Positions 52,145 to 60,598 of a stretch of 64,000 nt of DNA are shown here, one piece after another (position 1 is the first letter of the stretch; the number at the start of each line of letters is the position of its first letter). Position numbers and translations under genes: made by a program. The stretch covers positions 1-64,000 of the forward strand of contig DATNPL010000181.1 of NCBI GenBank assembly GCA_036703255.1. Reading direction: 5' to 3'. This DNA is from Drouetiella sp036703255 (GTDB lineage Bacteria; Cyanobacteriota; Cyanobacteriia; Elainellales; Elainellaceae). The notes below the pieces were generated by a model that saw only the letters and a program-made list of their open reading frames with translations, had not been told where the DNA came from and did not search any database.

Positions 52145-53158
52145 TCAAAAATGAGGCTGAACTGGGTCTAAACTGCCTAGACAGCAGCGATTGCGACCTT
52201 TTGCTTTGGCTCGGTAAAGCGCTCTATCAGCAGCAGCGACAAAGGCTTCAGAACTAATTTCAGGAGAGGGAATCAGGCTAGCGACTCCAGCGCTCAAAGT
52301 CACGGTTTGATGAACGGGGGCGCTGCTATGGGGAATGGCTAGGGTGCTAATTACCCCACAGGTTGCCGATGCCACAGCTAAGGCTCCGGCTGCATGGGTG
52401 TTAGGTAGCAGCAAGGCAAATTCTTCGCCGCCATAGCGCGCCACTAGGTCTGCTGGGCGCTTGATAGAGTCTTGCAACGCTCTGGCTACTTGCTGAAGGC
52501 AGCGATCGCCCGCCTGATGACCATAGGTGTCGTTATAGGACTTGAAGAAGTCGATATCGCACAGCACCAGAGCGATCGGCAACTGTTCCCGCTGCATGCG
52601 TCGCCATTCAGTATCTAGGTACTCATCGAACCGCCGCCGATTGGCAACCTGAGTCAAGCCATCAAGCGATACCAGACGCAGCAATTCTCGATTGGCTGTC
52701 TCTAGCTGCTGCTGAAGCTGAGATTGCTGGATCAGCCGCCGCACTCGCTGCCGCAGGACGGCAAAATGGACGGGCTTGGTGACAAAATCCATTGCTCCGA
52801 CTTCAAAGGCGCGATCGACGGAAGCGCGATCTTCAAGCCCTGTAATCATCAAGATAGGAGTGGGGCGATCGCCCGCCAAAGCCTGAAGCTTTTCGCAGCA
52901 CTCAAAGCCATCAATTCCTGGCATCACTGCATCCAGCAGCACAATATCAGGATGTTTGCGGCTGTAAAGTTCTAACCCTTCCTGACCTGTCTTAGCCTCA
53001 ATAATGTCATACCCCTCTTTGTCTAGACACAGCCGTAGGTGCATCCGCATGACAGCATCATCGTCAATCAGCAAAACAAGGGCAGGTTTGCTAGAGGCAA
53101 AGAGCCTAACTGGTGCTGGATGCCCGATCTCCGTTTGCCCAAATGCATCGATTTCCAC
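52145..53158 (-). CDS. Receiver-GGDEF diguanylate cyclase
   Basis: The 337-residue protein has a receiver domain (~26-140) with phospho-acceptor Asp76 in VLLDAVMPG and Lys128 in TKP, a helical linker, and a GGDEF domain with GGEEF at 243-247. An inhibitory-site RPAD (234-237) sits five residues before it, so product inhibition by c-di-GMP is expected. The output is c-di-GMP synthesis controlled by an unknown kinase. The start is GTG at 53158. Confidence 0.93.
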   Translation of the reverse strand: MEIDAFGQTEIGHPAPVRLFASSKPALVLLIDDDAVMRMHLRLCLDKEGYDIIEAKTGQEGLELYSRKHPDIVLLDAVMPGIDGFECCEKLQALAGDRPTPILMITGLEDRASVDRAFEVGAMDFVTKPVHFAVLRQRVRRLIQQSQLQQQLETANRELLRLVSLDGLTQVANRRRFDEYLDTEWRRMQREQLPIALVLCDIDFFKSYNDTYGHQAGDRCLQQVARALQDSIKRPADLVARYGGEEFALLLPNTHAAGALAVASATCGVISTLAIPHSSAPVHQTVTLSAGVASLIPSPEISSEAFVAAADRALYRAKAKGRNRCCLGSLDPVQPHF

Positions 53159-53633
53159 GATTAAACCCTCAATGCCCTCTTTAGTCTTTGCCCTGTATAC
53201 AAAAGAATTCTTGGCTCTACGTCGTTCATCCCTTACGACCTTTTTGCCTGCCGCAGGCGCTAAGCCCTCAATGATATAGAGAACTTTAAGTTCCAGAAGT
53301 CCACCAGAGTTAGGGAGTATAGCCCTTTAGGTTTTGCCGCTAGGGGATGGGTACGGCCTTTGAGCTTAGCCACAAAATCAGCCACGAAGATAGGTGTGCA
53401 TGGATTCCCATTGAACTAGTATTCCCATTTCTACCGAGAGCACCAAAGAGATCTGCAAAGAGAGATCTGCAAAGGGCTTTTATCGTCCTGCAACGTTAAG
53501 CCCTGATCTTCTAGCGCATAGAGCGCCGAAAGATCAGGGCTTGAGAGACAGAATATTTAGATGAGACTCTGGGAATCAACCCAAATGTTGAATTTCTTCA
53601 TTTTCCTTCGCTCCATAGCTCAGGGTAGCCAGT
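53159..53633. other. Intergenic region with short repeats
   Basis: 475 bases without a convincing gene. AGAGATCTGCAAAG is tandemly repeated near 53447-53475. GCCTGCCGCAGGC near 53246-53258 is a short palindrome. A terminator-like hairpin lies at 53498-53542. Confidence 0.45.
53498..53542. terminator. Hairpin downstream of the DUF2854 gene
   Basis: Arms AAGCCCTGATCTT (53498-53510) and AAGATCAGGGCTT (53530-53542) with a 19-base loop, about 90 bases after the DUF2854 stop on the minus strand. It is a plausible transcription end. Confidence 0.45.
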
Positions 53634-54206
53634 CTATCCGGCCTGAGACGTGGTCTGAGGAGCGCTAATTAAAGCCACTTCGACCTGTTCGCCGCTGAGT
53701 CTCGCCAGCTCAACCCGCAGTCCTGGGCCAAAAAAACGCTCAATTTTTTCTCGTTTTTCCTGCCAGGTTTCAAAAGAAATGAGAGCAGAATCAAATTCCA
53801 ATACCAGCGCATAGGCACCTTGGCGCTCTTCTTCATGCAGACCGTAGAGCAGAGGGCGTTCGTCATCGCTGGGGCTAAGGCCCAGATGCTCTAAGGTACT
53901 GTCTAGATGAGCCTCCTGACCATAGCGATAGCGGGTAACATCTTTACGGATCTGATTTTGAGTTTCCGTTGCCTGCTGCTGCCGTAGTGCCAGCACCTCC
54001 GGTGCAGTAGGCTGAGTTAGCGGTACAGGCTTTAGCTCAGATGCAGTTAGCGCCAAGCCGCCCAGAAGCACAGGAATCCCGTAAAAAAAGCCCACTAAAT
54101 TGAGGGTTGGATGATCGGTGGCGTAAGCAATAAAGCCCATGACGGTCAAAATTCCACCAACGACTAAGCCCAGCGCTCCTAGAGAAATTTGGCGTAACAT
54201 ATTCAT
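53634..54206 (-). CDS. DUF2854 membrane protein
   Basis: The 190-residue protein has two hydrophobic helices near the N-terminus (~8-28 and ~34-55) followed by a charged cytoplasmic-type domain with LGLSPSDDERPLLYGLHEEERQGAYALVLEF. This fits the cyanobacteria/chloroplast family DUF2854. No enzyme motif is seen. It is likely a thylakoid or plasma membrane protein of unknown role. Confidence 0.8.
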   Translation of the reverse strand: MNMLRQISLGALGLVVGGILTVMGFIAYATDHPTLNLVGFFYGIPVLLGGLALTASELKPVPLTQPTAPEVLALRQQQATETQNQIRKDVTRYRYGQEAHLDSTLEHLGLSPSDDERPLLYGLHEEERQGAYALVLEFDSALISFETWQEKREKIERFFGPGLRVELARLSGEQVEVALISAPQTTSQAG

Positions 54207-54372
54207 TGGGTCAAGATTTGTGAGTCAAGCAGCCTACTTCATAAGTATTAACCATCTTGGTGTAGCCCGTCTAACTGATTCGGCCTGACTGATTCAGTCT
54301 GCCTCATTTCAGCTTTTGGCCTGGGCAACACCTAAACAACCGCTAGCAAAAGATTATCGGAGCTGAACCAGT

Positions 54373-54561
54373 ATGTCAGATTTGCAACAAGACCCCAAAG
54401 CAATGCGCGATCGCTTTAAGCTGATTGAAACCAAGCGAGAGGCTCTGGTGCGGCTTCTGGAACAGCCGGACTTAGGCACTTTACGCATTGACGTCAATCA
54501 GGCCCTCGAAGAAATGGATGACTTGATTGATGAGTTCAAGCGTGCCTTTCCCGAAACCTGA
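54373..54561 (+). CDS. Small coiled-coil protein
   Basis: A 62-residue acidic helical protein (MSDLQQDPKAMRDRFKLIETKREALVRLLEQPD region) with heptad-like hydrophobic spacing. GGAG lies 11 bases before the ATG. It is first of a co-directional set with a ferredoxin, a 70-residue protein and a DUF3326 protein. The function is unknown. Confidence 0.65.
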   Translation: MSDLQQDPKAMRDRFKLIETKREALVRLLEQPDLGTLRIDVNQALEEMDDLIDEFKRAFPET

Positions 54562-54628
54562 GCCTCACATAAACCTGAGCCTCCTAGAACCTGAGCCTCA
54601 CGAGCATCCCAGCGTCCAGAAAGAACTT

Positions 54629-54961
54629 ATGTCAAACACCTACACTGTCGAAATCGACCATCAGGGCAGCACTTACTCTATAGCGGTGCCCGAAGACCAG
54701 ACAATTCTGGAGGCGGCTCAAGCAGCCGGGATAGACTTGCCCACCTCTTGTGGTGCAGGGGTCTGCACCACCTGTGCCGCGCTGATTTCTGAAGGCACAG
54801 TCGATCAAGCCGAAGGCATGGGCGTTAGTGCCGAGCTGCAAGCCCAAGGCTTTGCCCTGCTTTGTGTTGCCTATCCGCGCTCGAACATCAAGCTGAAGTC
54901 GGAGCAAGAAGACCAAGTTTATTACCTGCAATTTGGACAATTTCAGCAGGCAAAGACGTGA
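54629..54961 (+). CDS. Plant-type 2Fe-2S ferredoxin
   Basis: The 110-residue protein has the CxxxxCxxC cluster motif in TSCGAGVCTTCAALI and the fourth cysteine in LLCVAYP. It begins MSNTYTVEIDHQGSTYSIAVPEDQTILEAA. The frame is open upstream to 54527, but that part overlaps the previous gene. A ~12-residue C-terminal extension (YYLQFGQFQQAKT) goes beyond PetF1. It is probably a specialised low-abundance ferredoxin. The upstream bases repeat ACCTGAGCCTC three times (54557-54600). Confidence 0.92.
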   Translation: MSNTYTVEIDHQGSTYSIAVPEDQTILEAAQAAGIDLPTSCGAGVCTTCAALISEGTVDQAEGMGVSAELQAQGFALLCVAYPRSNIKLKSEQEDQVYYLQFGQFQQAKT

Positions 54962-54977
54962 GATGGGGAGATAGAGA

Positions 54978-55190
54978 ATGGTGACGCAGTTTCTAACGGT
55001 GGAAGTTGCGCTGCAATCTTCGCCTGCCTTGTTACAGCAAGCGATTTTGGCTGAACTGCAAAAGTGCGGCGAGCCTCTGCGCTGGGCGATCGTAGCGGTG
55101 AATGGCGATCGCCAAATGGCAATCATTGAGGCTGTTGTGACGGTTTCCCAAGCGTTTTTGATTCCTGAAGCAGCGATCAGAACAGCATGA
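54978..55190 (+). CDS. Small protein upstream of the DUF3326 gene
   Basis: A 70-residue protein (MVTQFLTVEVALQSSPALLQQAILAELQ...) with predicted alpha-beta character and no cysteine cluster. Its stop overlaps the start of the DUF3326 gene by 4 bases (ATGA), so the two are translationally coupled and probably functional partners. It lies 16 bases after the ferredoxin stop. It is too short for a firm family call. Confidence 0.7.
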   Translation: MVTQFLTVEVALQSSPALLQQAILAELQKCGEPLRWAIVAVNGDRQMAIIEAVVTVSQAFLIPEAAIRTA

Positions 55191-56299
55191 AACCCTACAC
55201 CGTAATGCTGATCGTGCCGACAGGCATTGGCGCAGCGATCGGCGGCTATGCGGGCGATGCTTTGCCTGTGGCGCGGGCGATCGCTCAAGTGGCCGATCGG
55301 CTGATCACCCACCCAAATGTGATGAATGGGGCACAGCTCTATTGGTCAATGCCCAACGCGCTGTATGTCGAGGGCTATGCACTCGATCAGCTAGCGGCAG
55401 GCCAGTGGGGGCTGCGTCCAGTGCATCAAAATCGGGTGGGTTTAGTGCTAGATCAAGGCATTGAACCGGAACTACGACTGCGACATTTGCAAGCGGCTGA
55501 TGCTGCCCGAGCCACGCTGGGGCTAGAGCTAACCGACTATATCGTGACCGATGAACCTCTGGGCGTCGCGTTACGCACGGCTGCTTCTGGCGCAACTTGG
55601 GGCACGATTCAAAGCCCAGATAGTCTGTTGCGAGCGGCAGAACAGCTCGTTAAAGCCGCAAAAGCTGAGGCGATCGCTGTAGTGGCGCGCTTTCCAGATG
55701 ACTGCGGCAGCGAAGCCCTGACTCAGTACCGTCAGGGACAAGGGGTTGATCCGCTGGCAGGAGCCGAAGCGGTGATCAGCCATTTGGTTGTGCGGCATCT
55801 GCAAGTGCCCTGTGCCCATGCGCCTGCTCTACTGCCGCTGCCTCTAGAGCCGGATCTGTCACCGCGATCGGCGGCTGAGGAGTTGGGTCACACTTTCTTG
55901 CCCTGCGTGCTGGTGGGATTGAGTCGGGCACCGCAGTTTGTAGTGAATGGGGGTGAGAACGGAAATGGGGGGCGATCGACTGATATTTGGGCGGATCAGA
56001 TTGATGCGCTCGTGATTCCAGCTTCGGCCTGCGGCGGCAGTGCGGTACTGAGCCTGAGCCAAACCCAGACAAAGATTATTGCCGTCCGAGATAATGCAAC
56101 GCGGCTGGAGGTGCGGGGCGATCGCCTCAACCTTCCGGTGCTAGAGGTGGAGTCTTACCTGGAGGCACTAGGGGTTTTGGTGGCTCACCGAGCCGGAATC
56201 AGTGTCTCAGCGCTCTCTCCTCAGTTAGGACAAATTCAGCCGCTGGGTGATGCAATTCACAATTCGCAATTCGTAATCCACAATCCTAAAAGGCCGTGA
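55187..56299 (+). CDS. DUF3326 protein
   Basis: The 370-residue protein starts MKPYTVMLIVPTGIGAAIGGYAGDALPVAR, the hallmark of DUF3326, a family found mainly in cyanobacteria and plants. Other blocks are HPNVMNGAQLYWSMPNALYVEGYALD and VIPASACGGSAVLSL. No function is established to my knowledge. It overlaps the 70-residue gene. The last ~15 codons (HNSQFVIHNPKRP) come from a short repetitive stretch near 56255-56285 and may be a recent addition. Confidence 0.85.
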   Translation: MKPYTVMLIVPTGIGAAIGGYAGDALPVARAIAQVADRLITHPNVMNGAQLYWSMPNALYVEGYALDQLAAGQWGLRPVHQNRVGLVLDQGIEPELRLRHLQAADAARATLGLELTDYIVTDEPLGVALRTAASGATWGTIQSPDSLLRAAEQLVKAAKAEAIAVVARFPDDCGSEALTQYRQGQGVDPLAGAEAVISHLVVRHLQVPCAHAPALLPLPLEPDLSPRSAAEELGHTFLPCVLVGLSRAPQFVVNGGENGNGGRSTDIWADQIDALVIPASACGGSAVLSLSQTQTKIIAVRDNATRLEVRGDRLNLPVLEVESYLEALGVLVAHRAGISVSALSPQLGQIQPLGDAIHNSQFVIHNPKRP

Positions 56300-56350
56300 G
56301 GTTCGCGGCCGTCGCCTAGAATCGAAACATGTCCTGTTCACCTTGTCACT

Positions 56351-56944
56351 GTGCCTGAAGAACTTCCTCCCAAGTCCAACACTGAATCTCTGACGCGCAC
56401 GCAAATTTTGATGGCGATGGGCTTAACGGCGGTGGTGCTGCTGCTGGCCGCGCGCTTATGGCTGCTGCTTGATTCTTCGGCACGGCTATTGCCCGTTACG
56501 GGGTCAGGGGCTGCGCTGCTGTGGGGCATTGGCTTGGGAGTGGGAATCACCCTAGCCAGCAGCATCGCCTACCGGGTTTGGGAAAGCTATCGCCAAAGTG
56601 CCGATTATTACCTGACACTCGTAATCAAGCCTTTAGCGCTGCCCGATCTGATTTGGCTGGGACTGCTGCCTGGAATGAGTGAAGAGCTGCTGTTTCGGGG
56701 CGTTATGCTGCCTGCGATCGGCCTCAATTGGTTTGGTCTAGTGGTTTCCAGCCTCTGTTTTGGCGTGCTGCACTTCAGCGGTTCGCAGCAGTGGTCTTAC
56801 GTCATTTGGGCAACGATTATTGGCGGCGTGCTGGGCTACAGCGCCATTGCAACAGGTAATCTGCTGGTGCCGATCGCAGCGCACATCACCACTAACTTAA
56901 TTTCGAGCTGCATCTGGAAGCTTGAACGGCAGCTTGAGCATTAA
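56351..56944 (+). CDS. CPBP family intramembrane protease
   Basis: A 197-residue membrane protein with about five hydrophobic helices. The catalytic EELLFRG motif has Glu111-Glu112, and later conserved histidines lie in VLHFSG and AAHITTN, as in CPBP (CAAX protease/bacteriocin-processing) enzymes. The start is GTG at 56351. It is co-directional with the DUF3326 gene. The substrate is unknown. Confidence 0.88.
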   Translation: MPEELPPKSNTESLTRTQILMAMGLTAVVLLLAARLWLLLDSSARLLPVTGSGAALLWGIGLGVGITLASSIAYRVWESYRQSADYYLTLVIKPLALPDLIWLGLLPGMSEELLFRGVMLPAIGLNWFGLVVSSLCFGVLHFSGSQQWSYVIWATIIGGVLGYSAIATGNLLVPIAAHITTNLISSCIWKLERQLEH

Positions 56945-57031
56945 GACCTTGAGCCTTAAGCCAATGGCAGATCCTCAGCTAACCTGATAGACTCGATTGC
57001 GAAAATAGAAATCGCAAACGCAGCGTCTACT

Positions 57032-57793
57032 ATGATCCAGCCCAACCTGCCTCAGCCGCCGTTATTCGATCGCCCCGAAGCAGAACGCCTCCACCGAAAG
57101 CAGCGTCTTGCAGCGGCTCTGCGCCTATTTGCCCACTGCGGCTTTGACGAAGGCGTTGCTGGACATATTACCGCTCGTGATCCAGAGTACCCCGATCACT
57201 TTTGGGTGAATCCGTTTGGCCTCTATTTTGGGCATATCTGTGTTTCAGATCTGCTGCTGGTGAACCACAAGGGCGAAGTGGTAGAAGGCAATCGCCCGGT
57301 TAATGCAGCCGCCTTTGCTATCCATTCACAGATCCACACCGCCCGTCCAGACGTGGTTGCAGCCGCCCATGCCCATTCGCTATCGGGCAAAGCTTTCTCA
57401 TCGCTGGGGCGATCGCTGGCTCCCATCACGCAAGATGCCTGCTCCTTTTACGAAGACCATGCCGTGTTTGATGACTATACGGGTGTGGTGCTGTCTACCG
57501 ACGAAGGACAGCGGATTGCGGCAACGTTGGGCGATCGCAAAGCCTTAATCCTACGCAATCACGGTCTAATGACGGTCGGGCACTCGGTCGATGAGGCGGC
57601 CTGGTGGTTTGTTGCGATGGATCGCTCCTGTCAAGCACAGCTTATGGCAGAGGCGATCGGCCAACCTGTTTTGATCGATCCTGAAGTAGCAAGCCTCACC
57701 TTTAGCCAGGTCGGATCGCATTTTATGGGTTGGTTTAGCTTTCAGTCGCTGTACGAAAAGATGGTGCGCTTGCAGCCCGATTTACTGGAGTAG
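57032..57793 (+). CDS. Class II aldolase/adducin family protein
   Basis: The 253-residue protein has the metal-binding HAHS (near residue 110) and late RNHGLMTVGHSV histidines of class II aldolases, plus VAGHITARDPEYPDHFWVNPFG near the start. Members act on sugar phosphates or similar aldols, but the substrate here is unknown. It begins MIQPNLPQPPLFDRPEAERLHRKQRLA. It is followed by a hairpin at 57892-57913. Confidence 0.88.
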   Translation: MIQPNLPQPPLFDRPEAERLHRKQRLAAALRLFAHCGFDEGVAGHITARDPEYPDHFWVNPFGLYFGHICVSDLLLVNHKGEVVEGNRPVNAAAFAIHSQIHTARPDVVAAAHAHSLSGKAFSSLGRSLAPITQDACSFYEDHAVFDDYTGVVLSTDEGQRIAATLGDRKALILRNHGLMTVGHSVDEAAWWFVAMDRSCQAQLMAEAIGQPVLIDPEVASLTFSQVGSHFMGWFSFQSLYEKMVRLQPDLLE

Positions 57794-57891
57794 AAAAGGA
57801 GTGACAATCTGCCCTGCGTTCTGAGTTCGCTAGGCTGCTTCTGCCTGGGTAGGCGATCGTTCACTCTAGCTGTCATAGACCTCAAAACAAA

Positions 57892-57913
57892 GGGTACAGC
57901 TCATGCTGTACCC
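57892..57913 (-). terminator. Terminator of the DUF2996 gene
   Basis: Arms GGGTACAGC and GCTGTACCC with a 4-base loop. On the minus strand it is followed by TTTGTTTT. It lies 40 bases after the DUF2996 stop. Confidence 0.7.
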
Positions 57914-57952
57914 CTGAATCTGTAGCGAACGCGCTAGCGATTCCGATCGGCT

Positions 57953-58492
57953 TTAGTTCCTAACCAGCCACTTTTGACCGTTCAGGCGTTGTGCAGTGTA
58001 AAGCAGCAATAAATCCAAGCTCACTTTACGCTCATCAATCATGAACGACTCCAGCGTACTGGGCTGAGCGCCATTATCGGCATAGCAGAAAAATTTTGCC
58101 GCCTGAATGTCTTCTTTAGAAAAAACAATGTGGAACTGGCGCTTGCCACCCTGCCAATGGCCAGTGACCTGCCAGTAAGGCTCCGTCATCCCGGCGATCG
58201 GCAGCTTTTGCTTCTCAAACTTCAGATCCAAATCCTGGATGCCTAGCTTAGAAAGCGTTAGCTTCAATCCGGGTAGATAGTCCTGTGTGACAAAGTCGGC
58301 AAAAGGCTTATCTTCTAGGGCTGGAGCCTTCTCTTTTTTGGGCGCTTTAGCAGGTTTTTCTTCGCCATCTGCCTGCGCCTTGGGTGCTCTAGCAGGTTTT
58401 TCCTCCCCTTCGGCAGCTTTTGCTTTAGGGGCTTTGGCGGGCTTTTCTTCAGGCTCAGGGGCGGGAGTTTGGGGCGTAGTTTCGTCTGACAT
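57953..58492 (-). CDS. DUF2996 protein with Lys/Ala/Pro repeats
   Basis: The 179-residue protein has an N-terminal low-complexity part of three imperfect repeats around EEKPAKAPKA (residues ~15-57). A globular DUF2996-like domain follows (~63-179, FVTQDYLPGLKLTLSKLGI, WQVTGHWQGGKRQFHIVFS). The family is cyanobacterial and plastid. No function is known. It probably has its own terminator at 57892-57913. Confidence 0.8.
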   Translation of the reverse strand: MSDETTPQTPAPEPEEKPAKAPKAKAAEGEEKPARAPKAQADGEEKPAKAPKKEKAPALEDKPFADFVTQDYLPGLKLTLSKLGIQDLDLKFEKQKLPIAGMTEPYWQVTGHWQGGKRQFHIVFSKEDIQAAKFFCYADNGAQPSTLESFMIDERKVSLDLLLLYTAQRLNGQKWLVRN

Positions 58493-58599
58493 CGCTCAGC
58501 CTACTTGCTGTGTATGGGGTTTGGGCACGACTCTATCGTAACGGCTAACTGCGCACTAGAGAATCACATCGCAAAGACTGACTTTTGGCAAAGCTGACT

Positions 58600-58875
58600 T
58601 CAGCCGCCCGCAACAGCAGGCACAATGCTAACTTCGTCGCCTTCGTTGAGGGCAGTATTTTTGCCGTCTAGAAACCGAATATCTTCGCTGTTGACGTAGA
58701 AATTGATAAAGCGGCGCAACTCACCCTGGTCGTCACAGAGGCGGGCTTTAATACCGGGAAAGCCTTGCTCTAAGGAATCTAGCAATTCTGAAATATTGCC
58801 GCCGCTACACTCGATCGCCGCCTGATCGCGGGTGAACTTTTGCAGAGGCGTTGGAATGAGAACTTTAACAGCCAT
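58600..58875 (-). CDS. MoaD/ThiS-family sulfur carrier
   Basis: The 91-residue ubiquitin-like protein begins MAVKVLIPTPLQKFTRDQAA and ends AVAGG. The C-terminal Gly-Gly is the site of adenylation and thiocarboxylation in this family. It lies 78 bases downstream of threonine synthase on the same strand. It may feed sulfur to a PLP enzyme (as CysO does for CysM in mycobacteria), to MoaE, or to thiamine synthesis; the neighbourhood favours an amino-acid role. Confidence 0.88.
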   Translation of the reverse strand: MAVKVLIPTPLQKFTRDQAAIECSGGNISELLDSLEQGFPGIKARLCDDQGELRRFINFYVNSEDIRFLDGKNTALNEGDEVSIVPAVAGG

Positions 58876-58915
58876 AGGAAAGTGCTAAACAGATAGTAGA
58901 GAATGAAAGACTGGG

Positions 58916-58939
58916 TGGGGTGGCAGTTACGCCACCCCA
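58916..58939. promoter_or_regulatory. Hairpin between thrC and the sulfur-carrier gene
   Basis: Arms TGGGGTGGC (58916-58924) and GCCACCCCA (58931-58939) with a 6-base loop. The T-rich run lies on the upstream side in the minus direction, so complete termination is not expected; partial read-through from thrC is possible. Confidence 0.45.
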
Positions 58940-58953
58940 TAAAAAAGAATGGC

Positions 58954-60264
58954 TTAAACTGAAACCTGCTGCCATTCCAGGCGATCGAGTGTCCGAGATC
59001 TTTCGAGCGCCCGCTCGAAGCTGTCTAGCTTGGGTTCAATGGTGAAGGGTTCGCCCACATAGCCTTGAACGGCTTCCTGGGTCTTCAGGCCATTGCCCGT
59101 AATATAGACGACCGTTGTTTCATCGGGGTTGATTTTGCCTGCTTCCACCAGCTTTTTCAAGACGGCGATCGTCGTTCCGCCCGCTGTCTCGGTGAAGATG
59201 CCTTCAGTTTCTGCCAGCAGCTTGATGCCGTCAATGATTTCTTGATCATTCACCGATTCAATGTTGCCATTGGTCTTGCGCGCAATTTCTAGCGCATACA
59301 CACCGTCAGCTGGATTGCCGATCGCAATCGATTTGGCGATCGTGTTGGGCTTGACGGGGGTAATGAAGTCCCGACCTTCTTCAAACGCTTTGGCGATCGG
59401 TGAACAGCCTTCAGCTTGGGCACCGCTAAAGCGAACGGGCTTGTCTTCTACCAAGCCGACCTTAACGAACTCTTGGAAGCCCTTGTGGATTTTGGTAAAC
59501 AGAGAGCCAGACGCTAACGGAGCCACGATGTGATCGGGCAACTGCCAGCCAAGCTGCTCGGCCACTTCGTAGCCTAAAGTTTTGGAACCCTCGGAATAGT
59601 AGGGGCGCAGGTTGATATTGACAAACCCCCAGCCGTGGGTGTTGGCCACTTCGGAGCAAAGGCGATTGACCTGATCGTAGTTGCCGTGAACCGCCATCAC
59701 CGTGGGGCTGTAGATTAACGTCCCCATGACTTTTCCGGCTTCTAGGTCAGAAGGAATAAAGACGCAGCAGTCCAACCCGGCATGGGCAGCGATCGCGGCT
59801 GTCGAGTTTGCCAAATTGCCAGTGCTGGCGCAGGAAACGGTTGAGAAACCTAGCTCACGGGCGCGAGTCAAAGCCACAGACACCACCCGATCCTTGAAGC
59901 TCAGGGTCGGCATATTAACGGCATCGTTCTTGATAAACAGCCGCTTGATGCCCAAGCGACGAGCAAGGCGATTGGCTTGCAGGAGAGGAGTCATACCCGT
60001 GCCCACATCGATCGGATTTTCGGAGGCGACGGGTAGAAAAGATCGGTAGCGCCAGATGGAGTTAGGGCCAGCCTGGATGCTCTCGCGTGTGACGGTGCGA
60101 CGGAGCTGAGCGTAGTCGTAAGCCACTTCTAGCGGGCCAAAGCACTCTTCGCAAACATGAATGGCTTTGGCTTCATACTCGGTTCCACATTCCTTACACT
60201 TAAGTCCGGTAAAGGTGGCGGCAGCAGAGCGGGAATGGGTGAGAGTTTCGATCGCCTGGGTCAT
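58954..60264 (-). CDS. thrC: Threonine synthase
   Basis: The 436-residue PLP enzyme turns O-phosphohomoserine into threonine. The Schiff-base lysine is Lys124 in LSFKDRVV. An N-terminal zinc-ribbon-like set of cysteines (C23, C26, C38, C41 in KCKECGTEYEAKAIHVCEECF) is present. Length is normal. It is followed by a MoaD/ThiS-like gene. Confidence 0.93.
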   Translation of the reverse strand: MTQAIETLTHSRSAAATFTGLKCKECGTEYEAKAIHVCEECFGPLEVAYDYAQLRRTVTRESIQAGPNSIWRYRSFLPVASENPIDVGTGMTPLLQANRLARRLGIKRLFIKNDAVNMPTLSFKDRVVSVALTRARELGFSTVSCASTGNLANSTAAIAAHAGLDCCVFIPSDLEAGKVMGTLIYSPTVMAVHGNYDQVNRLCSEVANTHGWGFVNINLRPYYSEGSKTLGYEVAEQLGWQLPDHIVAPLASGSLFTKIHKGFQEFVKVGLVEDKPVRFSGAQAEGCSPIAKAFEEGRDFITPVKPNTIAKSIAIGNPADGVYALEIARKTNGNIESVNDQEIIDGIKLLAETEGIFTETAGGTTIAVLKKLVEAGKINPDETTVVYITGNGLKTQEAVQGYVGEPFTIEPKLDSFERALERSRTLDRLEWQQVSV

Positions 60265-60598
60265 GTGAACTTAATCCTTTGTTAACGGCACGCTTGACAG
60301 AGTGAGCAGCGAGGCATCTATTCAGCGGCTGAGTGATCCAAGCCGATCGAATGCTGATTTATGCCTGATGTTGAAGGATAGTAGCACGAGTCACAAAACA
60401 GAGCAATCATACCCGACTTTTTTAGTCGGGATTAGATTTCAAAGCCACAACCTTTTATTTGCAGCAGATTACAAACGAGGGGTTAAAATCCTCAGCCGCT
60501 TACTTTCAAAAGCTCTCTACGCCTTTGAAATAAAATTTATTAGAGAATAATTGGATGGGCGCGATTTATCGAGCTTGAGAACTCTAGGCTCGATCGCC
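60265..60598. other. Intergenic region with decayed repeat remnants
   Basis: 334 bases with no believable gene. Near 60431-60470, ATTTCAAAGCCACAACC and TTATTTGCAGCAGATTA resemble scrambled halves of the hairpin family. Near 60502-60531, TTTCAAAAGCTC...GCCTTTGAAAT is a decayed second hairpin. The thrC promoter must lie here. Confidence 0.5.

Noticed and set aside
53590..53640. tRNA-like words (CATAGCTCAGGGTAGCCAG)
   Set aside because: No cloverleaf with acceptor and anticodon stems can be drawn around them.
60302..60550. 82-codon plus-strand frame upstream of thrC
   Set aside because: It crosses decayed hairpin repeats and has no recognisable domain or ribosome binding site.
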